Shown: positions 1 to 12,158 of the stretch, one piece after another
Position numbering within the stretch: position 1 is the stretch's first letter
Layout of the letters: every line of letters begins with the position of its first letter
Source: Cucumis sativus
Lineage: Eukaryota > Streptophyta > Magnoliopsida > Cucurbitales > Cucurbitaceae
Direction: 5' to 3'
DNA length: 64,000 bases
Assembly: GCF_000004075.3 (NCBI RefSeq)
Contig: NC_026659.2
Location: forward strand, 7,440,001-7,504,000
Translations under genes and position numbers: made by a program
The notes under the pieces: model-generated
The model's database searches: none
What the model saw: only the letters and a program-made list of their open reading frames with translations
What the model was told of the DNA's origin: nothing

Positions 1-185
1 GGTTGATTCAATATCAATCGCGCCATTGCATCACTTTGCCCTCCATCAGAATGTAACACGGATTCTTCTTTCCTCAATGAAGTCCCATGTCTGGAAGATC
101 TATTAGACTTCAAATGCCTCTCTTTGGAATGATTCTCAGCAACATAGTCGTTTGCTGGAATTCCCTTAGAGCAAATGCAGCCCAT
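1..185 (-). CDS. CDK-like serine/threonine protein kinase, N-terminal exon (partial)
   Basis: The minus strand opens with ATG at 185 and stays open to the window edge, giving 61 complete codons. The protein starts MGCICSKG, and Gly2 followed by Cys3 is the usual signal for N-myristoylation plus palmitoylation. A basic, serine-rich stretch follows (about residues 20-40) and then 'DAMARLILNQ'. In plants this MGC start with a low-complexity leader is typical of the membrane-anchored cyclin-dependent-kinase-like proteins of the At1g54610/At5g44290 type, whose kinase domain begins after roughly 100 residues. The kinase domain itself lies beyond the left edge, so the family call rests on the N-terminus alone. 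Other MGC-anchored kinases or phosphatases are possible. Role inferred: plasma-membrane-associated Ser/Thr kinase. Confidence 0.6.
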   Translation of the reverse strand, partial: MGCICSKGIPANDYVAENHSKERHLKSNRSSRHGTSLRKEESVLHSDGGQSDAMARLILNQ

Positions 186-830
186 ACTCTCACCTCAGAG
201 TCTCAATAGGAAATCAATCCAACAAAATTATATACCAAAAGTCCAGAACAAAACCCAAATTCTTCACCCAACAGTCTCAATGGCATAGAAGATAGAAATA
301 AGATCCAACCTTTAAACAATCATGTATTACTTAGAGTCCAAAATTTCCTCCAACGATTCGCTACCATGCATATACAGCATGGAAAAGTTGAAAAAATCTC
401 AAAAACTTAAAAAGGATGAGAAAACCCAGATCGCCAATGGAACTAAATCAACAAGATCTTCTCATAAAACTAAGGGAACCCAATAAACAAACGTCCCAAA
501 AAGAGTGAGAATGAAAATGACCTCGAGGAAGGTAATGAATCCAGTTCCAACCAATGCAGAGCGGAAAGGAAATTCCTAAATGGGAAGCATATACTCCACC
601 CCATCAAAACGACACCGCGAGAAATTCTAATTCCGCGGATGTGATCAGTTGGACAGCAGTTGAGGTCCAACTCAGGGAAAACTAGAACACCCAGAAACAC
701 AAAACACACAAAAATTAAAACTGCTTCCCCTTTTCGGATTACGGGAAAACGCGTGAAAGACGAGAGAGAGAACTTTTCGGGAGCAAATGGCTGATTATAA
801 GAGGAGCGCGGAAGAGAGTTGGGATGGTTT
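186..830 (-). promoter_or_regulatory. 5' leader and proximal promoter of the kinase gene
   Basis: Upstream of the start codon the DNA is clearly less AT-rich than the following intergenic region. A TATA-like TTATAATC reads on the minus strand at about 791-799, followed by CT-rich sequence typical of plant leaders. The leader would be about 580 nt, so either it is long or it contains a 5'-UTR intron; GAG/GTCATT near 520 is one possible donor. An upstream ORF of 79 codons (709-470) lies in the leader if it is not spliced. It matches no family I know and is probably not a stable protein. Confidence 0.35.
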
Positions 831-1389
831 TTTTTTTTTTTATGTTTATTGAATGATTAATGAACATTTGTGGGCCATGAAAAGACGTTTTTGCCCTTAA
901 AGAAAATAACTAAAAGCAAAAATAATATTATAAAATATAATTGTATTCATAATATACATACATTATCCATTATTATATAACTAACATCCAACCTATTAAA
1001 TTTTATACCGTAACATATACCATTCTATAAATGAAGTATTGTGCCTTGAAAATATAAGTTCAATTGTCTCTTTTAGTTCCTTTCTTCTCTATTCTTGTTT
1101 TTGTGTTGTTTGTTCATTATTATTTCATGGTACGTTATCAATACGATTTTCTACGATTTGATTAAGTAGGCTATAAATATTTGATTAAGTAGGCTATAAA
1201 TATTTTGTGTACACATCATGCACAGTTTAAATGTTCTGTTTGAAAACGTAATCTTTTATGCCACACTTTTAATTTAAAAGGTTTTTAAAATAGTACTTGA
1301 TTATACTATCTAAAAAAACCTGAAAATGTAAATGCAAATTCAGTGTCTTTAAGTTATTTTTTTTATTTTTTTAAATAATTTTTAGTTAA
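831..1389. other. AT-rich intergenic DNA
   Basis: No gene is visible. The only structure is a short direct duplication near 1156-1203, in which a 23-bp unit containing 'gattaagtaggctataaata' occurs twice in tandem. Confidence 0.5.
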
Positions 1390-2035
1390 TTTTCATAATT
1401 ATAACAAATTGACCAAACATTTATGGTGTCTATAACAAAATGAAAAAGTTCATGAAGTTAATTATTTTTTTAAATACTTCACGTTTGCTCCTCCTTTTCA
1501 TCCTCTTTCTTTTCTTACTCTTCTCTGATATTTCTTTCTTTCTATTGCCTTTCTCTCTTATGCAATTTTTCTTTTATTTTTTCAAATGGTTATTTGGTTC
1601 AAAATCGTGTAACAAAAATAAAATCAAACTGTTATTTAGCTGTTTAACATTGTGTGCAAAATACAAAAAAAATTGTGAAAAAAAATCTAGTAAAATCTAA
1701 ACGATAGTATATCAAACAAAATTTTAAATATTGTTTAGATTTGAGTAACCAAATTTAAACTATCAAAATCTAAATGATCGTATACCAAAAATTTTTTAAA
1801 TAAAATCGTTTAAATAAAATCTAAACGATCAATAGCTAAATCTAAACGATCATATATCAAAAAATTCTGGAAAAAATTCATTCAAATCTAATATTGTGGG
1901 CGCTGAGTGCCAATTAATCCTATGATATTTTTGTGTATTTTTCATCGTGGGCTTGTGGACTTTTTCCATTTTCAATATTACTCTATACGATGTAAATATT
2001 TTGTTTATTTGTTATATTTGTTAAAATACCCTTTT
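1390..2035 (+). mobile_element. TIR plus tandem-core dispersed repeat, copy 1
   Basis: The left end TTTTCATAATTATAACAAA (about 1390-1408) matches, imperfectly but over about 40 bp, the reverse complement of the right end near 2000-2035 (TTAACAAATATAACAAA read on the minus strand). Between them lie a pyrimidine-rich stretch (1480-1590), then a degenerate tandem core of 'aaatctaaacgatcgtata' units (1690-1860), then a conserved tail around 'tttttcatcgtgggcttgtgg'. The same order of parts recurs near 40.6, 43.6, 59.5 and 62.2 kb. It looks like a non-autonomous DNA transposon, but the superfamily is not identified and no clean target duplication was found. Confidence 0.45.
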
Positions 2036-4040
2036 TTTTTGCTATTTATAAAAATTCTTCTATATATAAATATTTTATTTTCGAAGACTACAATCTAATA
2101 AGTAAACCAAAAACAGAAAAATATAAACTAAATTATTTATGCTCTCATTATATCCTAATTTTTCAAGTATACAACCAAAAGTGTGTAATAAATATAGAAT
2201 TTTGTTATGAGAAAAGCATAATAGAACATTTGAAAATAACTAATTTCCTTTGTACTATACTTTGTTGGTATCTTACATGTCTCTATTAGCTAGTTTTCTT
2301 TTTTATAAAAAAACACCCAAATAATAATTTCTCTCAAACCTATGTATCAATATGTCAAGTGTATTAAAATTATCCATATTTTTCTTTTTAATTATTGGTA
2401 TTTTACGATGTCTAAAGTATTTTTTAAAAATTCTAAGTTCCATATTTGTTTCATTCTCTAAAATTTAATTATCATTTTTATCTTCAAAATATTTGTTTTT
2501 TCTCTATAATTTTTTATTATCATTTTTTAAACTCATATCATCTATTAATTTTTTTAAAATTTCTAGTTTATTTTTTCCTTATTTCTAATTTTGATGATAT
2601 GAAATCAAATTTTAAAATTGTATATAAATACATGATTTTAAATTATATTGGATGTGTAACTACCTACGTCAATATCAATTGTATTTGTTTGATTTAATGA
2701 GATATGTAGGGTTTGATTAATTTTCCAATTTCTAAAAGAAAAATATCTGATTTTCAAAATAATATTCTAATTCTATTTTTAGGTTTTTGAAATGAAGATT
2801 GTTGTATAGATAATGAAAGAGAAATAACAAATTGTTTTTGTAAAAAGAAGGAAAAGAAATATAGGAACAAATTAGTTAAAAAGAAAAAAGAAAAATCTAT
2901 CGTGGAGGGCTTCAATTTGTGACCTTGAATCTGCAAAACTCTCAAATATATTGGTGCTAATAAGATTTGATTAAGTTTTTGGTTTTCTATCTAATAATCT
3001 ATTTATAACATTGGTTTGCTTAATAGGAATTTTGAATAATTTTTTGTTTTACTTATGAATTATAATAAAAACAATTGATTTGTAGCTGTAATGCGTCTAA
3101 TTGCTTGCTTTGATCACAAATCATTTAATTTTCTATAAGCTAATTAATATAAATGATATACTTTTTGGTTAAATTTTAGGTCAAAATTAACAAGAGAAAA
3201 CAAATAATTTATTGTTAAATGATAAATGACAGAATTACTAGTGAAGAAGACTTGATATGAAATGGTAAAATGAGGTTAAATTAACTGTTACTTCTTTCGT
3301 GAAAAGGGAAAGATTAAGAAATAAAAATGCCTAAACTTTATGTTGTTTGTTTTCCTATAAACCTTTGAGGTCCGAAATAAAAATGAACCAAAATAAATGA
3401 ATAATGCCAAAATTGAGTGTTTCTTCCTCAAGACGCATTGGACGGTGAATTATTGCATGCAAGGTAGACTCTCATCTCTTTAAATATAAAAGTACTCTTC
3501 AAATTACACGTTCCTCACAATTTTCACTCTATTAATCCCCTTTCTCTCTCCACCATGTTCTCATGCAAGCCTTCATCTTTGATCTCTACCACAAGGTTAG
3601 AAAAATGGAACATATATAGAAAATGGAAGAAAATGTTTATCAAAATTATGATACCAACCTATATGCATAAATTTTTAATACCCAATTATTTATTAAAAAC
3701 TATAGATGATTACAAATACAAAAAAAAAAAAAGATAATAATAACAATAATTAATTTTAAATTATTGTAAACCTTAAACCCTATATAGAAATAGTCAACAA
3801 AATAAAAAATAAAATATTAGAAGAGAATAGAAAAACATGATTTGATTTCTTCTTCACCCTTAGCATTTTGTTGTGATTTGTGAATATGAATGGAAAAAAA
3901 AATATTTATACTCAAAGATTTGAAAGGTTGAAAGAGATACAAAAGAGTTAGTATGAGAAGATAAATGTGAATAGTTAGAAGAAATGAGACCGTAATTACA
4001 ATAATTAATTTCAAGTTAAAAAATCTATAATCTATAATCC
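2036..4040. other. AT-rich intergenic DNA without visible genes
   Basis: About 2 kb with AT content well above that of the coding exons. The open frames here are short and low in complexity, and none resembles a known protein. I see no RNA gene or clear transposon end. Confidence 0.5.
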
Positions 4041-4047
4041 TTATTAT

Positions 4048-4495
4048 CCATACTATATAAAAAGTGGCTCAAGGGGAGAATCATTTTTGGAGGATTCTAC
4101 CTCTTGCCAACTTAAAAAATTAATAATATTGCCTTACACATTAATATTTTCAATTGACTCTTCTACCCCTTATTAAATTCTAAATTTACAATTTTGCCCT
4201 ACGTAGGGTAAATTTACAAATTTTATTTGTCAAATTCTAACATGCTTTCAATTATCCTTAATATATAAAATGTGGCTTAAGGAGAGAATAATTTTTGGAC
4301 GATTTTATCCCTAGCCAACTTAAAAATTAACAATATTGCCCTAAGCATTAATGTTTTCAATTGACTCTTCTATCCTTTGCCAAATTCTAAATTTACAATA
4401 TTGCTCGATGTAGTGTAAATTTACAATATTGCTCCATGTAGTGTAAATTTACAAATTCTATTTGCCAAATTCTAAATATGCTTTCAATTATCAAA
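4048..4495 (+). repeat. Two tandem copies of a 210-240 bp repeat, Helitron-5'-end-like
   Basis: Two direct copies (about 4048-4256 and 4257-4495) share 'taaaaagtggct' or 'ataaaatgtggct', then 'agaatnatttttgga', 'gccaacttaaaaa', 'ttttcaattgactcttct' and 'ctaaatttaca'. The first begins TCCATACTATATAAAAAGTG, which resembles the TC-starting 5' terminus of plant Helitrons (TCTATACTA...). No matching 3' hairpin with CTRR was found before the solo LTR at 4931, so this is at most a Helitron head or a duplicated fragment. Confidence 0.35.
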
Positions 4496-4930
4496 TTATT
4501 TATTATAAACCCTCAAAATTAACACATAAACAAATTTACTATTTGTAAATCACTATTAAATAAAATATTTTATAAACATGTATTTTAGTAAAAGTACTAT
4601 TAAATAGAATATTTTATGAACATGTATTTTAGCATGCTATAGTTACATTCTTTAATTATCAAATAGCAGTGAATATTTTTTTTTGTAATATGGAAAATAA
4701 ATGATTTCTATATAAAAAGTTGCTTGTAATTAACATGAAAAATAGATTACATTCAACCAAAATATGTTTTGTTTTCCAAATTTCATAACTTAAAAAATAT
4801 GAGTTCATAAGTTGTTTGTGTAATAAAGATGGAAAATAAATTACTCACCCAAAATATGTTTGGTTTTCTAAATCCCATTGCTTCAAAAATATGAGTTTAT
4901 AAGTTGTTTTAATTAACATTGGAAATAAAT

Positions 4931-6790
4931 TATTGGAATTTATGTCTTAAAATTCGTAGTTTGTAGTAAATTCTATTCAATAAAATGATTATTGAGGACT
5001 TATTTGTGAAAGTAGAATACTATAATCATGAATCAAATAAACTAAGATCCCGAGGTTATCTAGTGTAGACTTGAACTTTATGTAAAGACATAAATGTGGA
5101 TCAAGTTTGAGTATATAACCCAAATAGTCTATAGTGTATGAATAAAGTTGGACGCCTTATTCTGGGAACACTATGGATGCGACTCGCTTTGTAGTTAGTA
5201 CAAACGATATGATCCTGAATCGTTCATGTAAAGACATAGAAGTGGGGGTATTATATGTAAAGAGTTTACATAAGACCAAAACCATGAAATAGTCACTTTT
5301 AAGTTATAACATCGTTGACTGTATAAAACTAACTATTTCGTTTAATGATGACCTAGGTAACTTAGTCTTTACAAGCCTTCCATTTTATGGGGTAAGACCG
5401 GGTGGATGGATAGGAACATAGGGTGCAAGACGAAATTCACTCCTACCCACTTTAGGGTTAGTAGATAAGTTGTTCTCTTAAGGATTGAATCCAAGTCTTG
5501 AACAAGGGGTCTCACCCTCTCATTAGCCAGAGAGGGGTTTGATTTATAGGTTGGACCTTAAACCAATTGTTCAGTAGTAGATCAGTGGGACTTTAGGAGA
5601 AAGATGTAATCTCGGGGGTAAAACGGTATTTTGATCCAGCCGAGATTACGAACAACCTATGAATGATTATATTCACTATTTAATATTTTGAATGTTTTAT
5701 TTTACTTCATTTTGTTTTTGGTTAAAAGGTCACTAATTCTTTTAAGAAAAGATGGTACTATAAGAGAATGTGAAGAGGAAGTTAACGGACACAATTTGGA
5801 TCCGACATGAAATGCAAATAGAAGCACGAATAAAATGACCAAAATGAAGCAAAAAAGGAGAAACTTTCTAAATTTGAGGTATGTTGCTGTGTGCCCATCT
5901 TCAAATTATGTATTTTATTAGCAATAACTATTTTTATGGTTAAATTTAATGATTTTTCATTTTCATAGTACTATTTTTTCAAAATTAAGTAAATAAGTAT
6001 CGGTTGTACATTGTGTCTACTGGCTTTGCCATCTGACTCTTACTTTTTAATAACGATTAGCTTAATGTTATTATTGAATAGAAAATTTTTTAGACTAATA
6101 ATAAATTGCCACAACATTTACTAAATTAATGATGAAAATACAAATAATTAAATTTGAGACAAATTAAAAAATTGATATGTGTCCCAAATTAAAAATGAAG
6201 ATATAAATTGACAAATTCTGATAATGCCACATATTTTCATCATAACCATTAGATCAAGTTAATTATTTTGGTCTAATTAAATATTATTTACATGGCTAAG
6301 TTCAATTGAGCCCAAAAATAAACTTAATTTAGTCCAAAGATTATATATGACCTAAATCCATGTGGCTGAGTCCACGGGTCTGGTCCATGGATCAATCAGG
6401 CTCAAGCCCATAAAGTCCACCAGAGAACTCTATAAATAGATGAGTTCTTCTATTTTGCTGGGGGAACTTTTTTACTCTAGAATGTCTAGAGAGAATCCTC
6501 CTAAGAGCTAGAAGGCTTCCTAACTCCTGAAGCCGACCACCCTCAAAGATTGAGACTCATTTAAAGATATATACAAGCTTTCTTCAAAAACTAAGATATA
6601 TACAAGCTTTCTTCAAAAACTCCAACTTTAAGAACATCACGTGCTCAGTTTCCTCAAATCAAGCGTAAACGTTCAACCAACCTCAAGAATATCATGTGTT
6701 TCACTTCCTCCAAATCAAGCTAGACATTCAACCAAGAGAGAATCAAAGGATAAAATTCTAGAGATCGAACCACATCGTATAGAATCAACA
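4931..6790 (+). mobile_element. Solo LTR, about 1.86 kb, 5-bp target duplication TAAAT
   Basis: The element starts TATTGGAATTTATG (from TGTTGG...) and ends TCAACA. It is flanked by TAAAT at 4926-4930 and again at 6791-6795. It is noncoding. A promoter-like CTCTATAAATAGA lies at about 6429-6441, as expected within an LTR. The first part is related in sequence to the LTRs at 12159, 42165 and 60173 (shared 'gacctaggtaacttagtc', 'gaattcactcctnccc', 'actttaggg'). A 29-bp direct duplication lies at 6564-6621. It is a fossil with no internal coding region; the superfamily is unknown. Confidence 0.7.
6564..6621 (+). repeat. 29-bp tandem duplication
   Basis: The unit 'aagatatatacaagctttc' plus 'ttcaaaaact' occurs twice in perfect tandem inside the 3' part of the solo LTR. 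Confidence 0.85.
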
Positions 6791-7072
6791 TAAATGCAAC
6801 ATCAACACAAGTTCGACTCCACGAATCAAATTTCTCCAAAAATCTCGTGCGAACATTTATATTCATTGATTTATTACTCTTTAAGTTGGTTTAAATTCTA
6901 TACTCCCAGTTTCATAATAACAAAAAACGTGGCTTCAAATTTTTGTAACTGGTTGAATTTAGAAGGTCCTTTTTCAAAAGGTATATAAAAATAATTGTTT
7001 ATATTCTTTTGATATATCTTTATTAATCTTTTCAAATTTCATTAAGAAAACTATTGAAATATCCAACTTAAT

Positions 7073-9561
7073 TGTAAACCCCAGACCTTATTAAACTCAG
7101 ACCTTTTCAAAAGTTAAAAATGATTAGTTGTAAGTGAAACTAAGACAAGGAAGTAGGCTCGAGAAGTGTCAGGATGAGTGTGTTTTGATGGGTAAAATAA
7201 AGGAAGGTTAAGTGGTTATGGTTTAAAAGCTAAAGAGAAATTAAGTTGGAAGAGGAGAAAATTTGGCTAAGTATGAAAAGTTGGGTATTTGGCTATGGTT
7301 TAGGCGTTAGAGGTTTTGTTGAGTGGCCAAAAGAGAAGAAAAACCTCTTTAGAGGTTAGTATGGGCGAATAGAGTGTTTCCTAGGCGGCAAAGGAAGATA
7401 AGAAAACCTCTTAAGAGGTTATCTTTGTGTTTTGGTGTGTGGCCAAGAAGGACAAAGTGAACCTCTAAAGGTTGGTGTTTTGGTTGTAGCTAAGCGAGAA
7501 GAAGGCTTGTTTAGAGGTTAGCTAGCCATTTGGAGGTTTGCAGCAAGGCTTAGCTAGGCATTATAACTTGGCGAAGAACATGCATGCGAGAAGGACATGG
7601 AGGTTAGCTATGTGAAATGAGGTTAGCGATCATGCACTGAGAGGTTAGTCAGCGGTTTGGCTAGGTATTTGGCATGTCCTTGGCAGTTTGGCGTTTTGAT
7701 TAGTTGAGGAGATGAAGAGGTGGAGTCGGTCAAGTGGAGTCCAGGTGTCATGTGCATGCATAGGATAAATTTCGGCTAAGAGAGGTGTCAATAAAGTTTC
7801 ATGCAAGCTCCAGTATAAATAGGTTACTTTAAATGTACATTTCTCTCAAATCATTCATGCGTTTTGAGTAAAATTACTCCCAAAAGATTTTAAATTGAGT
7901 CTATTTTCTATATTGGGGCCGCCGATTTCATTTGAGTAAGAGAGGATTGAGTTTGAATTGAAGAAAGTAAGGTAGACTTCCAGAGGGCTGTAGAGTTCAT
8001 TCGTTGGAATCTGAAGCTAAAATTTTGAGGTAAGAAAGTTAAGACATTTTAGAGCAACGTTGTAGATGAAAGTATTTTTATTTGAGTTATGGATTTATAG
8101 TTATTAAATTCTAAAGTGGAAGTAAGGTTTTGACCAAAAATGAGTTTATGGGCAATGAAGGTTGTTGGCCGAGAGACAAGGTAAGACTAGACAAGTTGGG
8201 CGTGACGTTTTGAATTAGAGAGGTTATTGAGCAAAGAGGTTGGCATTAGATGCACGACCTGTATGCAAGACGTGCACGCAGCAAGAAGGCCCATGGGGAG
8301 GGTTGCACGAGACACTGGGCACACGACTAGGTGAGGCATGCAGTGTGTCTATGCGCGGGCATGCCCAATGCATGCGGCTAGGGCTCTGTCGCCCATCCCT
8401 ATGCGCCAACTGTGTTAAATAGATGTTTTTGAGTTGTTTTCCATATTGTAGGAAATTTTAAGTAAAGTTATGATATTTTTATGAGAATAGGAGGCTTAAA
8501 TGGAATTATTTCCTGTTATTTTAGGTCAAGAGGAGGTTGAGCAAATTTATAGACTAAGGGTTTAAGCTACTATTTGTGAGTGATAAAATGAATTTAAAGT
8601 TGATTTCTAAATCTAACTATCTATCTAATGTTTTAAGCATGCTTTGATGTACGAATTACTTAAGTTTACTGATTTACCAAAATGTTTCCAAAGCATGAGA
8701 TTTGAAATGTTTGTTAAAGTATATTTTATGATAAGTATTTAAGTAAATAATGATTTTAGAATGTTTATTACTATACCATACGATGTATATATATAGCAAC
8801 CCTTCAAGGGATATGACCCGTGCACAGAGGTTCCTTTAATGAGGGTATTTAGTAGATACCTAGTTCCCATCACTGGAACAAATTAATGAGACAAGGGTTC
8901 TACAGATGATTTTCCATCTTTCGGGATGATGATGTGTAGGTACCCAACTCAAATAGCTATAACAAGATGAGGACTATTAGAGGGTCCACCTTGAGAACAA
9001 AATGAGGGCTATCAGAGGCTCCACCTTGTGTTTAATTTGGTATAGCAAGTAAATTGATTTAATTGTGTTACAGACGAAGTTTAAAACTAAATTGTTTTTG
9101 AAAAAATATGTTTTATTAAAACCATCACCCATTGGGCTATTTTAGCTCACATTTTCCAATTGGTAGAGGTCGTGATCCGCAAGTTTGATCATTGTCTCCA
9201 AGTCCGTTGTGTAAAAATTGTGAATAGTTTAGTTACTAAGGGTCAGTTTGTGTTTAAACCTTATCATGTACATTGTTTTGCATAAGGTTAAGTGCAATTG
9301 TTTAATTTCTGGTTAGTCAGTAAGTATAGTTCGAAATCAATGGCATCTAACCTCGGCTACTTTTAAAAATAATGTAATAAGTTTGTTTAAGTTTGTTTCT
9401 CCTAGTTTCTACTGTATAAGTCTTAAATTACTCAAGTTGTTTAGCGTTGTAAAATATTTGCAGTCAAGGTCAGCTAATGTTGTTCAAAAGGAAAGCAATG
9501 TCGGTTGAGTTCACGCCACACCTTAGGGCGAGTAAGCAGGTGCTCAGGGCGAGGTGTGACA
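7073..9561 (+). mobile_element. Solo LTR, about 2.5 kb, TGTAAACCCC...GGTGTGACA, target duplication TTAAT
   Basis: The ends are partly inverted: the start TGTAAACCCC resembles the reverse complement of the end (TGTCACACC). TTAAT flanks both sides (7068-7072 and 9562-9566). It is noncoding. A TATA-like 'gtataaatagg' lies near 7812. The GGTGTGACA end and the length suit the long LTRs of plant Ty3/Gypsy elements. The fragment at 11586 starts TGTCACACCCC and may be a related LTR in reverse orientation. Solo LTRs form by recombination between the two LTRs of a full element. Confidence 0.7.
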
Positions 9562-9566
9562 TTAAT

Positions 9567-10044
9567 CTTTCCCACAAATAGTCTCATGCATTGTTAATGG
9601 ATTTATAAAAGAGTTTTTAAGGAAAAAATGATTCATTTTATTTTTGTCAAGGTGATTGATACAGGGTAAATCTCAATATCTTAATTTTAACATTTACCTT
9701 TATTTTTCCTTTACATTTTATTTTGAGAAATTGTGTTTTCAATTTTTTTTAGACTACAAGTTAAAGATTTATAATTATTTGTTTAAGTTTCAATTTAAAC
9801 TATTTTTAGGCTCTTGGCAATACATTGATACAAAATCTCAAACATATTAGAAATATGCTCATACATGTTTTCGAACTTTCTTAAAATAATAAGCGTTTTC
9901 CAAATATAAGAAGTCCCCGGACTACAAAGACAAGCACCTAAGTCTCTAATTATCAAATCTTGTAAACAATAATAATTATAATTTATTAACTGCTTTACTT
10001 TTTACCTTTCAAGATCGAGTTTTTCTAGCATGCATATAAATCAA
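9567..10044. other. Intergenic DNA, nothing recognised
   Basis: AT-rich DNA between the solo LTR and the Helitron. No gene, RNA or transposon end is visible. Confidence 0.4.
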
Positions 10045-10121
10045 CTAGAATACACATATGTGCATTGCACGTGTCAAGACTTTTCTTGCTTTTGAAATTA
10101 TCTATATTTTCTTTCTTTCAG

Positions 10122-10181
<60 letters not shown>

Positions 10182-10829
10182 AAAATAATATTGAATTGAT
10201 AAACAATAACTTTAAAGAAACATAATATGATAATTAAAGAAAATAATAGTTTATTAAACTAATAAATTAGTAAATGATTGAGATGATCTCACTTAGTCTC
10301 AAAGTCTTCTTTTAAAATCCAAAGTATTAACCTATAACTGTAAATACAACACAAAAATGTATATCAATATAAACAAAGTGATAGACAAAACAGAACATAA
10401 TGAGTAAAAAGACAAAAAAAAAAGAAAAAGAAAAAAACTAAGTAGAAGAGAAAATTCAAATGTGGGTAGAAAGACCAAGAAAACAAACCTAAGTAGAAGA
10501 GAACTCAAATGTTTATAGAAAAGATTGAAGAGAGCCTTTTGAAATCTCATAATTAATGTAATTTTAAAAAATTTAAAAATTAAATTATAAAAATAAAGAG
10601 ATAACTTTTCATATTCTAACCCTCTTGATCGGTTAAATAATGTGGAAAATTAAAAAGATTATTAATGGTTAATGGTAATTTATTTTTTATATTAGTTAAA
10701 TAATCAATTAAATTTGGTTGATTGATTTAAATTAAAAGATTGGATAAGGTTGGAAATTTAAAAATTGAAGAGGGGTAAAGAAGTCCAAAAATGATTCTTC
10801 TTCTTAGCTCCTTTTTAAGGTAGTATAGA
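10045..10829 (-). mobile_element. Small non-autonomous Helitron
   Basis: On the minus strand the element begins TCTATACTACCTTAAAAAGG (from 10829) after an A. It ends with an imperfect hairpin, ACACGTGCAATGCAC followed by ATATGTGT, and then CTAG followed by T (10045). A TC start, a hairpin just before a CTRR end, and insertion between A and T are the marks of plant Helitrons. At about 785 bp it has no Rep/helicase gene and would depend on one elsewhere. An (AT)n tract lies inside. Confidence 0.6.
10126..10178. repeat. (AT)n microsatellite, 53 bp
   Basis: Uninterrupted alternating A and T, located within the Helitron. Confidence 0.95.
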
Positions 10830-11034
10830 TATAGATATAGATAATATCAAGTATGCATGATGATCTTGAAGTAAGAGGTTCAATCCCCACATCCCACATA
10901 TTGTAAAAAATAAATTAATTAATTTTCAATTTCCTTGATGAATGAAAAAATTGTAGTTGAAGATACAATAAATTGGAGTCTTTTAAAAGATATAACAAAT
11001 CAGAAAAATATTTATACTATATAGAACAGTTTCG

Positions 11035-11585
11035 AAAACGAAAAAAGTCAACAGACCCATAATGCAAAATACCAAAAATGCCCCAGTCAACACACGATTA
11101 ATCAGTCACACGGGTGTGCGTAATTCTTCTTCTAAACAATCATGATACATGATCTTGTAAGCAATGGTACATGATCGTGTAGATGGTATCAACACCGGTC
11201 ACACAAGCGCGTGTTATTCTTCTTTTAAACGATCATGAACCAAGATCATTTAGATATTGGTACACAATCGTGTACTAAAAGCTAAACGATCGTGTATACA
11301 ATCTAAATGATCTTGGTTCACAATCAAGTATCAAAATCTTTTATATTTGATGCAAGATCTTGAATCAAAGACGTTTAGATATTGGTACACGATCGCATAT
11401 TAAGAGTTAAATGGTCGTATATAAAATCTAAACAATCTTGGTTCACAATTGTGTACTGAGATCTTTAATATTTGGTACAAATCATTTAGGTTTTGTACTC
11501 GACCGTATACCAAGAACTCAACGATTATGTACCAAAAGCTAAATGATCGTGTACGAAGATCTAAAAGATTTTTGTTCAAGATCGT
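11035..11585 (-). mobile_element. TIR plus tandem-core dispersed repeat, copy 2 (cut)
   Basis: The family tail appears in reverse orientation (11035-11130: 'gaaaacgaaaaaagtcaac', then 'gattaatcagtcacac'). It is followed by a long degenerate tandem core of about 22-bp units with 'aaacgatcatg', 'ggtacacgatcgtgta' and 'aaatgatcttggttca' (11130-11585). The far end is missing because a sequence starting TGTCACACCCC begins abruptly at 11586. Confidence 0.45.
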
Positions 11586-12158
11586 GTCACACCCCAATCT
11601 AGATTTTTTCTCTAACCTAAATCGTGGCATGATAAAACACTTTTGAAAGCGACATTTTCCATCTTACATCTAAAGAACACATATTAAGAAATTCCAAGAA
11701 AATTTTGACAACATCTCCCGTAAAATTTGAAGTAGCCAAACCTGAAAAGTTGAAAGATTTTCACTTCTAAAATTACATATTCTTCAGGCTCAAAATAATA
11801 TTAAGTGTGTCTCACAACACACTCATCCATCTAGTTTAGAGTCTCAATTATAGTTTATATTCAACTACGAAATAGTTGAAAAAGAATTACGATTTAATAA
11901 GAGACCCCTCAAAACTCAAATACTCATCATAACTTTTGCTACTTCCAATCACCCAAATAGAAATAAAAAACTTAAGTATCTACATACACAAAAAGAATAA
12001 AAATCTACAATTCATGACAGGAAGCTCATCGTATGCTTGGTCCTTGACTGCTACCTGGAGGGAAGAAAACATTTAAAGCGTGAGCTAAAAACTCAGTGAG
12101 TGGAAAAATTTAGATGTAGAAAAACATGTCTAACATGTTAAAAAGAAAATGTGTAAAC
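11586..12158 (-). mobile_element. LTR fragment starting TGTCACACCCC, inserted in the tandem-core repeat
   Basis: The sequence changes sharply from the tandem core to TGTCACACCCCAATC, the reverse complement of a GGGGTGTGACA LTR end like that of the solo LTR ending at 9561. It is noncoding. The other end is lost where a second LTR-family sequence begins near 12159. It is a broken fossil; Ty3/Gypsy origin is inferred from the terminus only. Confidence 0.4.

Noticed and set aside
8224-8422. Overlapping open frames on both strands with Cys/His-rich peptides
   Set aside because: They lie inside a noncoding LTR. The local GC-rich patch alone explains open frames on both strands.
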